In this document: piece by piece, positions 11,932 through 21,965 of the stretch
Numbering within the stretch: the stretch's first letter is position 1
Layout: every line of letters starts with the position of its first letter
Assembly (NCBI RefSeq): GCF_010093595.1
Contig: NW_022985461.1
Span: 373,902 to 437,901, forward strand
Direction: 5' to 3'
From: Mytilinidion resinicola
Taxonomy: Eukaryota > Ascomycota > Dothideomycetes > Mytilinidiales > Mytilinidiaceae
Length of the DNA: 64,000 nt
Translations under genes and position numbers: made by a program
The notes under the pieces: model-generated
What the model saw: the letters and a program-made list of their open reading frames with translations, nothing else
Told to the model about the DNA's origin: nothing
The model's database searches: none

Positions 11932-12385
11932 TTTTGGGGTTAAGGGAGAGATGGAGAGAGGAAGGTTCTTATTTAGGGTTTTAAGGGTGGGGTTGAGGCT
12001 TTAAAAAAGAGACGAAGTATAGAGATATAGAGAGGAGGGAGGGAGTATAGAAATGGAGAGAGACGGCTATCTTTCCGGAGAATGAACTGGCTTCAGACAA
12101 CGGGAGTGGAAGTTCTGGGAATTGAAAGCTCTGTTTAGATTAGAATGGATGATATTTATATGTTCTACTTCGTATTCTAGCATTGCTCTATGTATTCGTG
12201 AGTCATACGGTCTGACCTGCAGTGAAAGAGTGAGTAAGCTGCCGAGATTGACGAGATTGGTAGGTGACATTTGCAAGCGATATAAACGATCCCTAGGAAT
12301 GAGCATGCATGGTTTTAAACCGAGCTATGACTGGGCGAACATGAGGTGTTGCGGTGCGAGCATGCTATATAACTGTAGTGTAGTG
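11932..12385. other. short intergenic stretch, no gene seen
   Basis: This is the methyltransferase promoter side followed by AT-richer DNA leading into the accessory island. No convincing ORF or repeat was seen. Confidence 0.4.
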
Positions 12386-14346
12386 CTATAGAAGCTCTAT
12401 AACCTCCCTCACCTTTGAGAGCGCCCGCCACACATCATTATGTATTAACCCGATTCCAACTCTTTCTGTTCCAGTTTCTGTAGTCATTACTAACATAACA
12501 TTTACAAGACAATATTCCGAAAACGCCAGCCTTGTGTCATCACAAATATGGCCAAACCAAGAAGTCAAATGGTCAAGTACCACCTGTTCTCTTATCCATT
12601 TAGACCGTGACAGCGCAATGAATTTGTGAACCTCTCGCTTATCACTTTGGAAATCATACAGCATACCGCATCTAAGGCCATCCGTTGTCCATATTTCTTC
12701 GTACGGGGCAAGTGGAATCTGATCTGGCTGCCAGAGCGTTAGTTTTCTAGGAACAACTTGAAAAGCACTCATTCCAACCGAATCCGTGTTAACGTGAAGC
12801 GCGGAAATCCTGGTATTATCATGAGTATACAGGCTATTTGATGCTTCCGTGTTGTGCTCCTGCAGGATTTCGATTTCAGACTGCATAGGAATTAGCGGAG
12901 CGTCTCTGATGTCGGACTCCGTCTAAAGAGGATCTAGAAAAATTTGGAAATGCCAGTGCGACCCGCCAATCCACCCTGCCCAGGACCAGCTTGGAAAATT
13001 TGGATTACGCAACCGGTTTGGGGAAGCCGATCTCTATAAGAGAGCGCGACCCATGAGGAGGGAAGGCATCCCAGCAAGGAAGCGCCATCCAAATCGACTT
13101 GAAAAAATGGCAAAAATGCCACTGACTGCTTTGAGTGAGTCCTCTGAGTACGTTTGTTTTCGCTCGGAGAAATCGAAGACTAGCTGAGTGAACAGGGTGT
13201 ATTGATAACCAACATCCAGAGAAGTATCCTGCGTTTCGAGTACCGCTGATAGAGTATTTCGTTCAGGCCAGGAATCCGACATGGTCAAGCCAGAATCGCT
13301 CTCTAATCCAGAGTAGCAATGAAAGAAAGTTCCATGGTCCATGAATATCAAGCATCGTCTGGAGAGACAACTTCCTTGGAAAGTCCAACCTCTTGAATTG
13401 TATGAACGATTTCGCAAGACATCGGTCAAAAATGGCCTGACGGTTAAAAATTTGTTCGATAGTGTTTCCTCAGTATCTGTAATTGACATCTGGACGGACG
13501 CAATGTTCGCCAGTCGCGTGCCTTGCCTGACACCTGGCAATGGAGATTCGGCACTGTCCGCGCTTAGGGCGACGATGGTGAGGAATGCTTGTGGGTAGAT
13601 TGAATCCATCTTTGTGAGCAGTTGCGCCTTCTGGATTTCGTCGTCCTGTGGAATGCACAGAGCGAGAGCGTCAATCCATAAATATCGTTCCTCTAGTCGG
13701 CGCGAAACTTCGATAGCATCTCGAACCACAGGGCTCAAGGGAGGTTGGATACCAAGGAATGCTCCGGGCTGTTGAAGGGCGGTACAATTTGAAAATGTTG
13801 TTTTGAACATGATTGTATTGCCCCATACGTAACTGAGAGCCAGATACTGGACACTGGTGTCTCTGTAGACAAGACAGTTGTCAAGCGTGTCGATGAAATA
13901 AGTCTTTATCGGAGGTCTCATGCTGCGCACAGAATGAGATGCTTTACAGTGAATGTGATCGGAGTCGCACTTGGTCAGGATGTTGGGCGTTTCGCAGCTG
14001 TGTCTTTGACCGGAGACCACCAATCCGAGTCAGCATCGATTTGATGGTCAGGGAGGAAATAGTCAAGCTCGCCTCGCATAACGCCGTCTTGCCAAATGAT
14101 GAATCCGTCTCTTCCCATTTTTCTCAGCGTGATTCTTTGTGGTGACAGCTTAATCTGTTGTTGTAGGCCAGGGTTCACATCGGGTATGGACGGTAGCATG
14201 CGGAGTACTAATTGACAGACGGGATAAGTACGCTTTGACTCGATTTCTGCCACTGTTTGGAAGTCTATCACCTGAAAGTCTTCGGTCACTCTATGCAGTT
14301 CACGGCAGGTTCTGCACGGCAGCTCTGACGGAAAAAGGTCATCCAT
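12386..14346 (-). pseudogene. broken HET-domain (heterokaryon incompatibility) gene
   Basis: HET proteins trigger cell death when incompatible fungal strains fuse. The order of family motifs is kept: a Cys-containing N-terminus (CRTCRELHR), YLALSYVWGN, YLWIDAL, IYPQAFLTIVALSA, RGWTFQ, then FPSWSWAGW and a C-terminal RVGIGLIHNDVW. The reading frame is broken in three places. A one-base frameshift lies near 13980-14010, where the N-terminal frame must move to reach ILTKCDSDHIHC. A TAG at 13034-13036 falls where the family usually has ALLW, so TGG to TAG is likely. A second TAG at 12923-12925 follows FLDPL. After both stops the same frame continues as HET sequence. The stops fit G-to-A or C-to-T change. 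I call it a pseudogene; a sequencing error could explain the frameshift but not both stops. Confidence 0.88.
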
Positions 14347-14606
14347 ATCTCGGTAATCCGCCTGTCTTCTTGACGTGCGGGGAGATTCTGAGCGTTCCTA
14401 ATGATAGAATAAACAACGCAACATAGAATAGTCCAAAGAAGATGTGACAGGTTCTGGCGACCCGTATAATTGAATTGTGTTCAGAAGTAGAGAGGCTGCT
14501 GCTCTGTGCATCGGGAGAATCTCAGGGTCGCACGGGTTAATGATTAACAATATCTTGGCGCGATATCCATCAACGTAGTCGGCAAGCAAGTGGCCACTGC
14601 AAGAAT

Positions 14607-14677
14607 GTGGCCACCCCAATTATTGGTGCAATTTGCATGCTTTAGCACCCCAGCAATCTCAACAACCGCGAGATATA
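14607..14677 (+). repeat. left terminal inverted repeat of the MITE-like element
   Basis: It begins gtggccaccccaattattgg and contains tagcaccccagcaatctc. Its reverse complement matches 14914-14984. Confidence 0.72.
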
Positions 14678-14913
14678 AAGTATAGCTTTAAGATTGCATA
14701 TACTATCTAGCTCATTCTAATAGCTAAAAGAATGTTTGGAGCAGTATGGCGGCGTAATCCTATTGTATTGTCCTTTGTAGGTATTACTTGATTTCAGGGG
14801 CCAAAACTAGGCAAAATGTTACCGCGGCTAAACAGGGCTATCAAGAGATCTAAACAATTAACAGATGATATTAAAATAACCACGGATATCATCATCATAA
14901 GTCACAACCTGGA

Positions 14914-14984
14914 ATATTTCGTGGTTGTTGAGATGGCTGGGGTGCTAAAAGGTCCAAATCGCACCAAAAATTGGGGGCAACCAC
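14914..14984 (-). repeat. right terminal inverted repeat of the MITE-like element
   Basis: Read from its outer end on the minus strand it begins gtggttgcccccaatttttg and contains tagcaccccagccatctc, matching the left repeat with scattered substitutions. Confidence 0.72.
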
Positions 14985-15013
14985 TAGTTAGCTAGTCTTC
15001 TCTTTCGCTTAGG

Positions 15014-15184
15014 TCAGAAACGATCCCCTAACCAAGCCATGTACTCCGCATCACGTTTCGCAGATGCGTGCTCATTCCAATGCCGTCGACTCTTCAGCCA
15101 CTCGTCCAAGCCCATATATCCCCGTAGTGGTAGCTGGCGTAGGAAGGGAGAATCAGTGAGGGAGACATGAGTTGTATTGAGGTT
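15014..15184 (-). pseudogene. unrecognised small frame, possibly a last exon or gene remnant
   Basis: A 56-codon frame begins directly after an acceptor-like CTAG on the minus strand and ends at a TGA (15014-15016). The product is charged and aromatic, for example GYMGLDEWLKSRRHWNEHA near the middle and MAWLGDRF at the end. The composition looks protein-like and unlike the AT-rich DNA around it. No start codon is placed well and I do not recognise the family. It sits between the MITE-like element and a broken HET gene, so it may be a fragment left by rearrangement. Confidence 0.3.
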
Positions 15185-15300
15185 CTAGCGAGTGGCTATA
15201 TAGTTGGAAGACGGTAGGAGTGGAACATGGTGAAACAAGGAGAAGTGACAGGAGCGTAGCAGCAGCGTAGCAGTAGCGTTCTAGTACAGTATCAAATACA

Positions 15301-16942
15301 CTAGTTCTTACGCACTAGGGGGTGCATCCAGCTGCCACGTAGACCATAAAACGTAGTGCTGGATGCCAACTTGTCGCAGAGGCTTAAATGCTGTCCGTGT
15401 GATGCAATGCAGGATGGGTCAATTTGTCGAGATAGTAACACCAATGTCCGCATACTTACGCGCAAATGACAAAATGAGTCTTCCCCAGCTCGCTCAACAG
15501 ATATTTCTGTGCCGAGATATTCGTGCTTCATGCTATCACTCCCCTTCTTAGTTACATAGGCTTCAACAACTCCAGTCTGTGTCGCTGATTCCCGGCAAAA
15601 CAAATGCGCTTTCGTTTTTGTACAGACTGATGACAGGCAGAAGTAGAAGCCCTTCAACTTGATTGGAGACGGACCTCCCGGCAAATAATCACCGCAATCA
15701 TCAAAATGCCTCGAAAATTGCTGCAGTCGAAATTCGGAGAACGTGGACTTAGGTAACTTTTCCAGGTCAAGCTCAAGAGCTTTTTGAATGATGTATACCG
15801 TGCAGAGACAAAGTGAGTCTTGACACGACTTCAGAGTTTGTTCGAACACCTCTCCGCTTGACAGTGTATAATCTACTTTTATCTTCTCGCGGCACAGCGA
15901 TGATAGTGAGTATATTCGATCCACCGGGTTTGCACAAAGCCGCTCGTGAAATAGAATTATAAGGCTTGCCAGGCCCATTCGCCTCAATTGCTGATTCGGG
16001 ATGTTTTCCTTGAGCCGAAGGTACTCTGACACACTGGCGAACTCCAACTGTTCTCGGCCTGAGATGAGAATAATCTTGCGAGCCTTTACTATCTCTTGCG
16101 TGATCCATGCGCGCTTCCAATATTCGTTCGCAAGGAAAAAATTCGGCGAGACTTCTTAGAGACGACTGGGATCCATCGGCATACGTTATTATTTGTGACC
16201 TATCAACACCCGGGTTCTCGCGAATAGTTTTTAGAAACCAGGAAGTGTGTCTGTTGGTTCCGAGCCAGGAAAGCACTTGGGTAGCTTCCCAGTATATATC
16301 TCCCATTTGTTGAACTTGGCAGTTTCTTCCATTGGTGTCCTCCTGGTTGATACATATGGCATCGATCCATAGCCATCTGCCGTTGTATTTTTCCCTGGCC
16401 ACCTAGATATGAAGCAATCATGTTACCAAAAAGTAAAGGGTTCTGTATATAAATTTCTTGTGGTTGTTCAGCGACAAGACGGCTCAAGTCCGGACATAGT
16501 GTACACTGTCAGATCTATTTGACACCTCACTGGACGAACACTTCTGTAAAAGTGGTATCCTCCTATTTCTCGGAGCACTCTGCGAAAGGAACATATTACA
16601 TTATACGTACCTCTAGAAATTTCTGCAGATTTCTGCGCACAGAGAATTTTTTCCTTTTAGCAGGACATTGTACAGCTTTGTTCTTTGACCCCACGTATAT
16701 GACAGACAGGTGAAATCATGAAAGAACGTGATGTGCTGTAGATGACACTGCACGAAGCCGTCCGATGGCAGATCTGGAAGAACCACAATGACGCGAATAG
16801 AGCCTCTCTCGAAACTAAGCTTGTCGTATGTGAATAGCTCCCGCGACGAGTTTCTGGTAGCTCCTTGGGTCTTGCGGCTCTTACTAGGCGGTTCTTTACT
16901 AGCAATTTGCAATTTCTTTCCTCTTGTGCGCGTGTTTGGCAT
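15301..16942 (-). pseudogene. second HET-domain gene, probably inactivated
   Basis: HET motifs occur in order but in different frames. The N-terminal exon starts at an ATG at 16942 and includes FTCLSYTWGQ. After an intron ending TAG near 16404 comes GRWLWIDAICINQEDTNG and VLSWLG. The frame then has to shift at an A6 run (16136-16141) to read EYWKRAWITQEIVKARK and on through FASVSEYLRLKENIP to a stop at 15301. The first exon also ends in an in-frame TAG (16613-16615) before the GTACGT donor. So the gene carries one homopolymer frameshift and one likely premature stop. The frameshift alone could be an assembly error. A further donor-like GTAAGT lies near 15454-15459, so the C-terminal end is unsure. 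The role would be as for other HET proteins, namely self/non-self recognition. Confidence 0.78.
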
Positions 16943-17449
16943 GTTGAAAGTTTTGTAAATATCCGAAGAAGATCGGGCTATATCCTCCAGAGTCTTGGTC
17001 TATGGCTTGCGCAGTTGGGGAGCGGATGTACTCATTTCTCATTCCCTCAGGATAAGATCGATGAAAGAATAGATAGAAGGAAGTATTGACGAAGTTAAAA
17101 GGTGAGCGTTAGGCTCGCCAGAGCAATGAAATTGCAGAGTGTTGGGCAAGCGGGGCAGTGCAAGCTGAAGGCAGCAGCGAAAGTACTATTGCCCATTAAA
17201 TAGCTGTTGAAGCTCCAAGCTTAAGCGAAAAGGCTTCTCGTCGAATACATTTGTAACACGACATCGACTTTCTGTGTATTATTGCGCATTGATGTGGTTT
17301 ACGACCACTCCAAAGCCTTTACTTGATATCTTGGCATCTGACCACCTAAGATACTACAAGGCATAGCGCTTCTGTTGTTTACCTTACTTTATGCGAACCA
17401 CCCTACTCCATGTTAGGGTCTGACCGAGAGGGGTGAGGGCTTTGGGGTT
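16943..17449. other. AT-rich spacer, no gene seen
   Basis: Short frames only. It separates the HET remnant from the WD40 remnant, with no repeat or RNA gene recognised. Confidence 0.4.
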
Positions 17450-17867
17450 GAATCTCGGGTATGGTCAGTGGCCTTCTCCCACGACTCGACCAGGCTGCCG
17501 TCGGCGTCGTTCGACCGCACTGTCAGGATATGGGACGCCGGCAGCTGCGAGTGCCTCCACACGCTTCGTATTGGTAAGGCACTTAACCGGATCTCATTTG
17601 ACATTAATTAACTCCTATCTTCACACAAATATTAGCACTATCAACATCAGTGCTCTGTCAGGTTCAGTTATACTTCCAACTATTTCGGAGCCTTACAGTC
17701 CTTAGTATCAAGGCCTTGCTCTTAGCGCGGATAGTGTATAAATAACGTATACTTCAGAAAACTTGATGTGGCTGCCCTCAGAGTATCGGCCGTTATGCTC
17801 GGCGGTGTCAAGGGACACAATTGGCATTGGTGTTGGAATAGGAAGGGTGTGAATATGCAAAATTTAG
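17450..17867 (+). pseudogene. decayed WD40-repeat end of an NLR/STAND-type protein
   Basis: The first frame reads a clear WD40 blade: RVWSVAFSHDSTRL, then SFDRTVRIWDAG and CECLHTLRIGKAL. It stops at TAA (17609-17611), and the similarity continues one frame over (SYLHTNISTINISALSG). After TAG (17703-17705) it goes on as YQGLALSADS, then past TAA (17739-17741) as ITYTSENLMWLPSEYRP, and past TGA (17850-17852) as ICKI. Fungal NACHT-WD40 proteins end in this way. The lost codons are where the family has Trp or Arg, which fits C-to-T and G-to-A decay. Upstream NACHT sequence was not found, so this is a fragment. Confidence 0.75.
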
Positions 17868-18593
17868 CTTAATATATCCTAAGGCTTAAGGGCGTTATAT
17901 TGGTTTAAATTACTATCCTATATATAGTTATTCTCTCTATTTTATAGAAGGCCAGGGATCAATATGAATATACAGCTAAGGCTCAAAAAAGAAGCACGTG
18001 TTGAAGACTTACCACTTAAGCCTCGTCAAAGGCAGACGAACGCCTCCGATGAGGCTAGCAGTGAGGATGGCCGACACGCTCCGGCCATGACCTTGTGAGG
18101 TGGCGATTCTGTAGGTGTCCTCAGATAGCTGCAAGGCTGGGGCTGAGGTTGGCCCGCTTGCCAAGACCCTCCAGCTACAGGTTCAATAGCCGATTAAGTA
18201 AATTACACCCTGATGACTCCACTAGCCCAGATTAGTGATCGCTTGTATTAGAGGTACCAACCTTCCTTGCATGAAACTCCGCGCCACAGCGGACACCAGG
18301 CTGATAATAACTTCCCAGCATCGTAGCGAGGTTCTAATAAGTACCCCTCAAATTTCTCGGCACGGTGGGCTTCTCGGCACGCGTTGATGGACATTAGTTG
18401 ATCTTTCGATACTTTGATTCATTCATCAAGGACTAAAGTAGATATCACTAGGTAAATAGCGCGGGTTTAATTGCAATCAGTTGATTATTAAAGGCATCTA
18501 GCCTAATCTACACAAAGTATGAGCCCATGATCTGATTTCCAAGGTTACTACTTAGCTAAGCGGTAAGTTCTTCGTCTCTCACGAATAGCAGCT
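17868..18593. other. AT-rich stretch without recognisable gene
   Basis: The sequence is rich in stops in all frames and contains TA-rich runs near 17870-17950. It may be further decayed repeat DNA. No intact feature can be supported. Confidence 0.4.
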
Positions 18594-19217
18594 TCACGAA
18601 CTGGAAGCAGCAGCTATCGATTCCTTGCCGCGCACTGCGCCGAGCGTCCGAATCGGATCACTCTCGTGGCCGAATTTTGGTCGGCGTAAACGAGAGACGA
18701 ACTTAGCCCTGCGATCATCCCACGACCTTTTCCGGATTCGATGGCTAGATGGCCCCCGCTCCCTGAAGAGTATGTGCTTCGGTATGGTGGGTCGGCTGTG
18801 GTGCTGAATCACCATACTATTGGACTTATTCTTCATCCTCAACCCCTCACCCTTCGCTAGATCATCATCCAGCTCATCCTCATCCATGAGATCTCCTTCA
18901 TCCTTAACATGCCGGATGAAATCAGCAGTGATGTACCATTGCTCGATCGTCTTGTCGCAGTGCTTTTCAAAGGCTTTGCCAGATTTGAACTTAGTTTCGT
19001 GGAGTTTAATGAGCGTGCGCTGGATTAACATGTCGTTGTAGAGTTCGTCGCAGAGGGCGCGGAGGGTGGAGCGTTTGGTTTGGCGGATTTCCAGATCGAG
19101 GTCTTGAGAGAATTCTTGATCGGATTGCGAATCGGATACTTCATAGTTATTTTGATCGGATGTCTGCGAGAATTCTTGATCGGACTCCTCACTCTGGGGA
19201 GGAAGATGGGGCGGCAT
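18594..19217 (-). CDS. unrecognised protein, copy A of a three-gene tandem family
   Basis: A single exon of 207 residues. The first third is acidic and Ser/Gln/Asp-rich with a repeated SDQEFSQ unit. A helix-like motif LRALCDELYNDMLIQR follows, then a segment with LMDEDELDDDL, and a basic C-terminus. The two downstream-lying minus-strand genes carry the same core (LRELCDELRRDASVQN in copy B, CRDLCDDLRKEVSAQR in copy C) and copy B also has LMDERALNMHL. The three therefore arose by tandem duplication. I do not recognise the family and no catalytic residues are evident. The open frame and shared motif support a real gene. Confidence 0.6.
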   Translation of the reverse strand: MPPHLPPQSEESDQEFSQTSDQNNYEVSDSQSDQEFSQDLDLEIRQTKRSTLRALCDELYNDMLIQRTLIKLHETKFKSGKAFEKHCDKTIEQWYITADFIRHVKDEGDLMDEDELDDDLAKGEGLRMKNKSNSMVIQHHSRPTIPKHILFRERGPSSHRIRKRSWDDRRAKFVSRLRRPKFGHESDPIRTLGAVRGKESIAAASSS

Positions 19218-19743
19218 GTTTTGTGATAATGTTGTAATCGTTCTTTCCGGACCCGGTGGCAGTGTTGTTGTTGTAAGTGTGAAAATGATCTTTTCCGTGC
19301 TTTTGGTGATCAGTGAGAGAATGCGTGTGGAGAAAGACCATGCTCCACACGTTTATAGAAGAATTTATACAAGAGAATTGCACGCAACACAATGGACTAT
19401 GTTGGGTCTTACAGCTGAAGTATGCTACGTTGTGGACTAACAACGCATATGAGAAGAATATGAGGTAATGACTAACAATTTCGAGAAATTCATACCAGTA
19501 GGTTGCTCTTACTGGAGGCGGAGATATGGAAAATCCGATGATGTGACTTACATGTATATTCAAACAACGTTGAGGCCATAGAGAAAAGTTTAAGGGTAAT
19601 CATAGTGTGCTGTTGATGATATTTATTCGGGTCTACAGGAAACGTAGCTTACCAGAAATCAGTAGAGAAAGGTTGAGCTGACGAGCGAGGTGCCGCTACC
19701 ATGGGATCATCTTGAATCTTCCAGCCTGTTCGCTAGAATGATC
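19218..19743. other. spacer between tandem copies A and B
   Basis: AT-rich DNA, presumably the promoter of copy A and the 3' region of copy B. No separate gene seen. Confidence 0.4.
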
Positions 19744-20451
19744 TCAAGGGGCCTCTGACATATCTCGACTTTCAACTGCGTTTCGTCTTGAGCGACCGAG
19801 TGTGGTATTCGATGACGTTGCGTTCTTGCCATGCCCTTCAATGTTTCTAGAAAGGAAGCCCTTAACATCCTTACCCTCGAGGCATTCGACGTTAGTGTGT
19901 TTGACACTCGACCAGTTCTTTAGAGGACGCTGCGACTTAGGACTTACTGGTGGACTTTCAATCCTCGTAGCCGGCTGATCCCACCTAACCTGATCAAACT
20001 CGACCCTGATATCGCACGGCTCATACTGAAACTCTCTTTCCGACTCGTTCTTAGAAACCCAGCGCTCGATCATACGCAGATGCATGTTCAGAGCTCTTTC
20101 GTCCATCAAGTGTCCGTTCAGGTCAACATCCACAGCTATGGAAGCAGCCATGAACTGTATTTTGTTGATTACGACGCGGTAGCGAAGGTACTCTGTTGTC
20201 ATGCTGCCTTCGTCATCGAGTATCAGAATGAACCAATTCTGTACACTGGCGTCCCGGCGAAGCTCATCGCATAGTTCCCGGAGTGCGTCAAGTTTGGCAA
20301 GACGTCTTTGCTCCGGCTCGTAGTTGGCCCAGATCGGGGGCACTTTTATGATCGTGCGATATGGCTGACTGATGTAGTTAGGCATTTTGTGGGCTTTCAG
20401 GATTTGGTCAGAAAGAGTGTGTTGAGAAAGAGGAATCTTGCGTCCCTCCAA
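19744..20451 (-). CDS. unrecognised protein, copy B of the tandem family
   Basis: A single frame of 235 residues from the first ATG; a second ATG at 20385 (MPNYISQPYRTII) is an alternative start giving 213 residues. The family motif LRELCDELRRDASVQN lies near residues 58-73. A predicted helical middle with LMDERALNMHLRMIERW follows, then a segment VRWDQPATRIESPPVSPK that is strikingly repeated in copy C (IEWDWPATRLQSPPHSPN). The C-terminus is basic and Ser/Asn-rich. There are no membrane segments or signal peptide. This is the best preserved member of the trio. The function is unknown. Confidence 0.62.
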   Translation of the reverse strand: MEGRKIPLSQHTLSDQILKAHKMPNYISQPYRTIIKVPPIWANYEPEQRRLAKLDALRELCDELRRDASVQNWFILILDDEGSMTTEYLRYRVVINKIQFMAASIAVDVDLNGHLMDERALNMHLRMIERWVSKNESEREFQYEPCDIRVEFDQVRWDQPATRIESPPVSPKSQRPLKNWSSVKHTNVECLEGKDVKGFLSRNIEGHGKNATSSNTTLGRSRRNAVESRDMSEAP

Positions 20452-20691
20452 AGCCTTTTATGTAACGAAGGAGATGCGAGACAATGTTCTCTGTTCAATA
20501 TACGATATTCTACATGGGGCTCAACAATGCATACCGGGGAGATAGAGTGATGTTCGAAAAGAACGACGCGGGTATCACTAAGTTCGAGAGATGTGTGGAG
20601 AAGACATGAAAGAAGTAGGTATTGATTGGATTGAGAGACTGTTCAATTAATGAGCTGGCTTACCAGAGCCGAACGTATCCCAAGGTGCGTT
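20452..20691. other. spacer between tandem copies B and C
   Basis: Short AT-rich stretch, no feature beyond a presumed promoter of copy B. Confidence 0.35.
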
Positions 20692-21374
20692 TCATGACTT
20701 CCCACGCTTCTGTGGTCGTCCTATCTCAGACGTGGTGGTAGTTTGTATTTTGCTCATTTCCAGCTGATGAGTGTGGGTGCTTTTAAGCGGACTACGCACG
20801 TTATTGACGCCCACCTCCTTCGGAGCACTGAAAGATTTCCTGGATGGACCATTCGGGCTATGAGGTGGGCTTTGAAGCCTCGTCGCCGGCCAATCCCATT
20901 CAATTTCGTAGAATCTGGTCTTTATCTTAAATGGCGGGTCCTTGAACCTTCTCTCCGACTGGTTCAGTGACCGAAGGCGATTCCCTAGAATAATATACCT
21001 ATTGAGATTTCCTAAGTTACTGACATTGTTTCCCTTTCTTTCTCGGTCATTTGGAGAAATTGGGTGATCCGGGCTTGACGCTTGCTAGTCTCGACCTGGT
21101 ATTTCATCCCGGGGTAAAACTTGCGGTCCATCATTCTTTGAGCACTGACTTCTTTGCGTAAATCATCGCATAGGTCGCGACATTCCTGGAGTTTAATTTG
21201 ACGAAGTCGTTCCCTCTCATTTCTAACCGGGTCCGTTTCGGAGGCTTGTCCGTTTCGGTCGGTTTGCAGTTTGAGGACACTAATTTGTTCCTTCATATGT
21301 CTAGCCCTTTCGGTTTCAGATTCTTGTTCGCTGGGGTCAGGCTTCCCGTCCTTGTGGCAGAGGTGGAAATGCAT
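20692..21374 (-). pseudogene. copy C of the tandem family, frameshifted
   Basis: The N-terminal part runs from an ATG at 21374 through CRDLCDDLRKEVSAQR and stops at 21012-21014. The similarity to copy B then resumes in another frame (NRLRSLNQSERRFKD, IEWDWPATRLQSPPHSPN) and ends at TGA 20692-20694. The change of frame occurs within a few bases near 21005-21025, where no intron of normal size fits, so a single-base indel is the simplest reading. It is either a pseudogene or a sequencing error in an otherwise intact 220-residue protein. Confidence 0.6.
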
Positions 21375-21745
21375 TTCAATGATCTAGTGATTAGAAGAAG
21401 TGTCCAGCGGAAGAACGAGGTTCGCCCATTTACAAGAGCAGTCGTGTTTCGGGAGGTTAACGTGAACAATACTTTGTTTCAAGGTGGCAATATAGCACGT
21501 TGTGCTCCTTGGTCTGATCGAGGGATTCTTTATTCTTCTATTGTACCCCTTGTCTCGTATTACCCACACATTGTGGAGTTTGCAGATGTGATGAGCACCT
21601 CGACGAGTCTTGGTCGTCAATCTCTCATTCGAGGACTTCCTGCTTCGAAAGTAGTTGCACGAAGCGCAAGATGGCTACAATTTGTTGTAAGCAGCTCTGC
21701 TTAATGGTTTATGAAGAGGTGAGGAAGTGAGAGCATGGATGGAGA

Positions 21746-21779
21746 ACAGACCTAGCTGGAGGACAGACCTAGCTGGAGG
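21746..21779 (+). repeat. 17 bp unit repeated twice in tandem
   Basis: The unit acagacctagctggagg occurs twice back to back, the second copy ending within a GA-rich run. It lies in non-coding DNA between copy C and the CCDC174-like gene. Confidence 0.7.
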
Positions 21780-21965
21780 AGAGAGAGGATAGTGAAGAGA
21801 TACGCTATGCCAGCGCTCGAGAAAGACAAGAAAGCGACTAAGAGTGTCCAGTGATATTATTGGATATTATGCGTCCATATGGACCATCGCTAGAAAAGAG
21901 AAATCATGTTGATTGGGTATCTTGGTAGTTTTTGCAACGCCTTATGCCATCTGAAAGCCGATCCC

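Larger units (their letters stand above)
14607..14984. mobile_element. MITE-like element with about 70 bp terminal inverted repeats
   Basis: The left end (14607-14677) and the right end (14914-14984) are inverted copies of each other at roughly 80% identity by eye. They share cores such as tagcacccca and atctcaacaac read from either outer end. The 378 bp between outer ends is AT-rich and has no coding frame, as in a non-autonomous DNA transposon. I could not find a clear target-site duplication, so the exact ends are uncertain. The superfamily is not recognised. A degenerate copy of one end occurs at 63251-63311, which shows that the sequence is repeated in the genome. Confidence 0.72.

Noticed and set aside
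17868..18593. Possible further transposon or NLR fragments in AT-rich DNA
   Set aside because: No frame or repeat could be matched with enough certainty to name it.
21198..21704. Plus-strand frame of 168 codons
   Set aside because: Antisense to copy C of the tandem family, which has motif support on the other strand.
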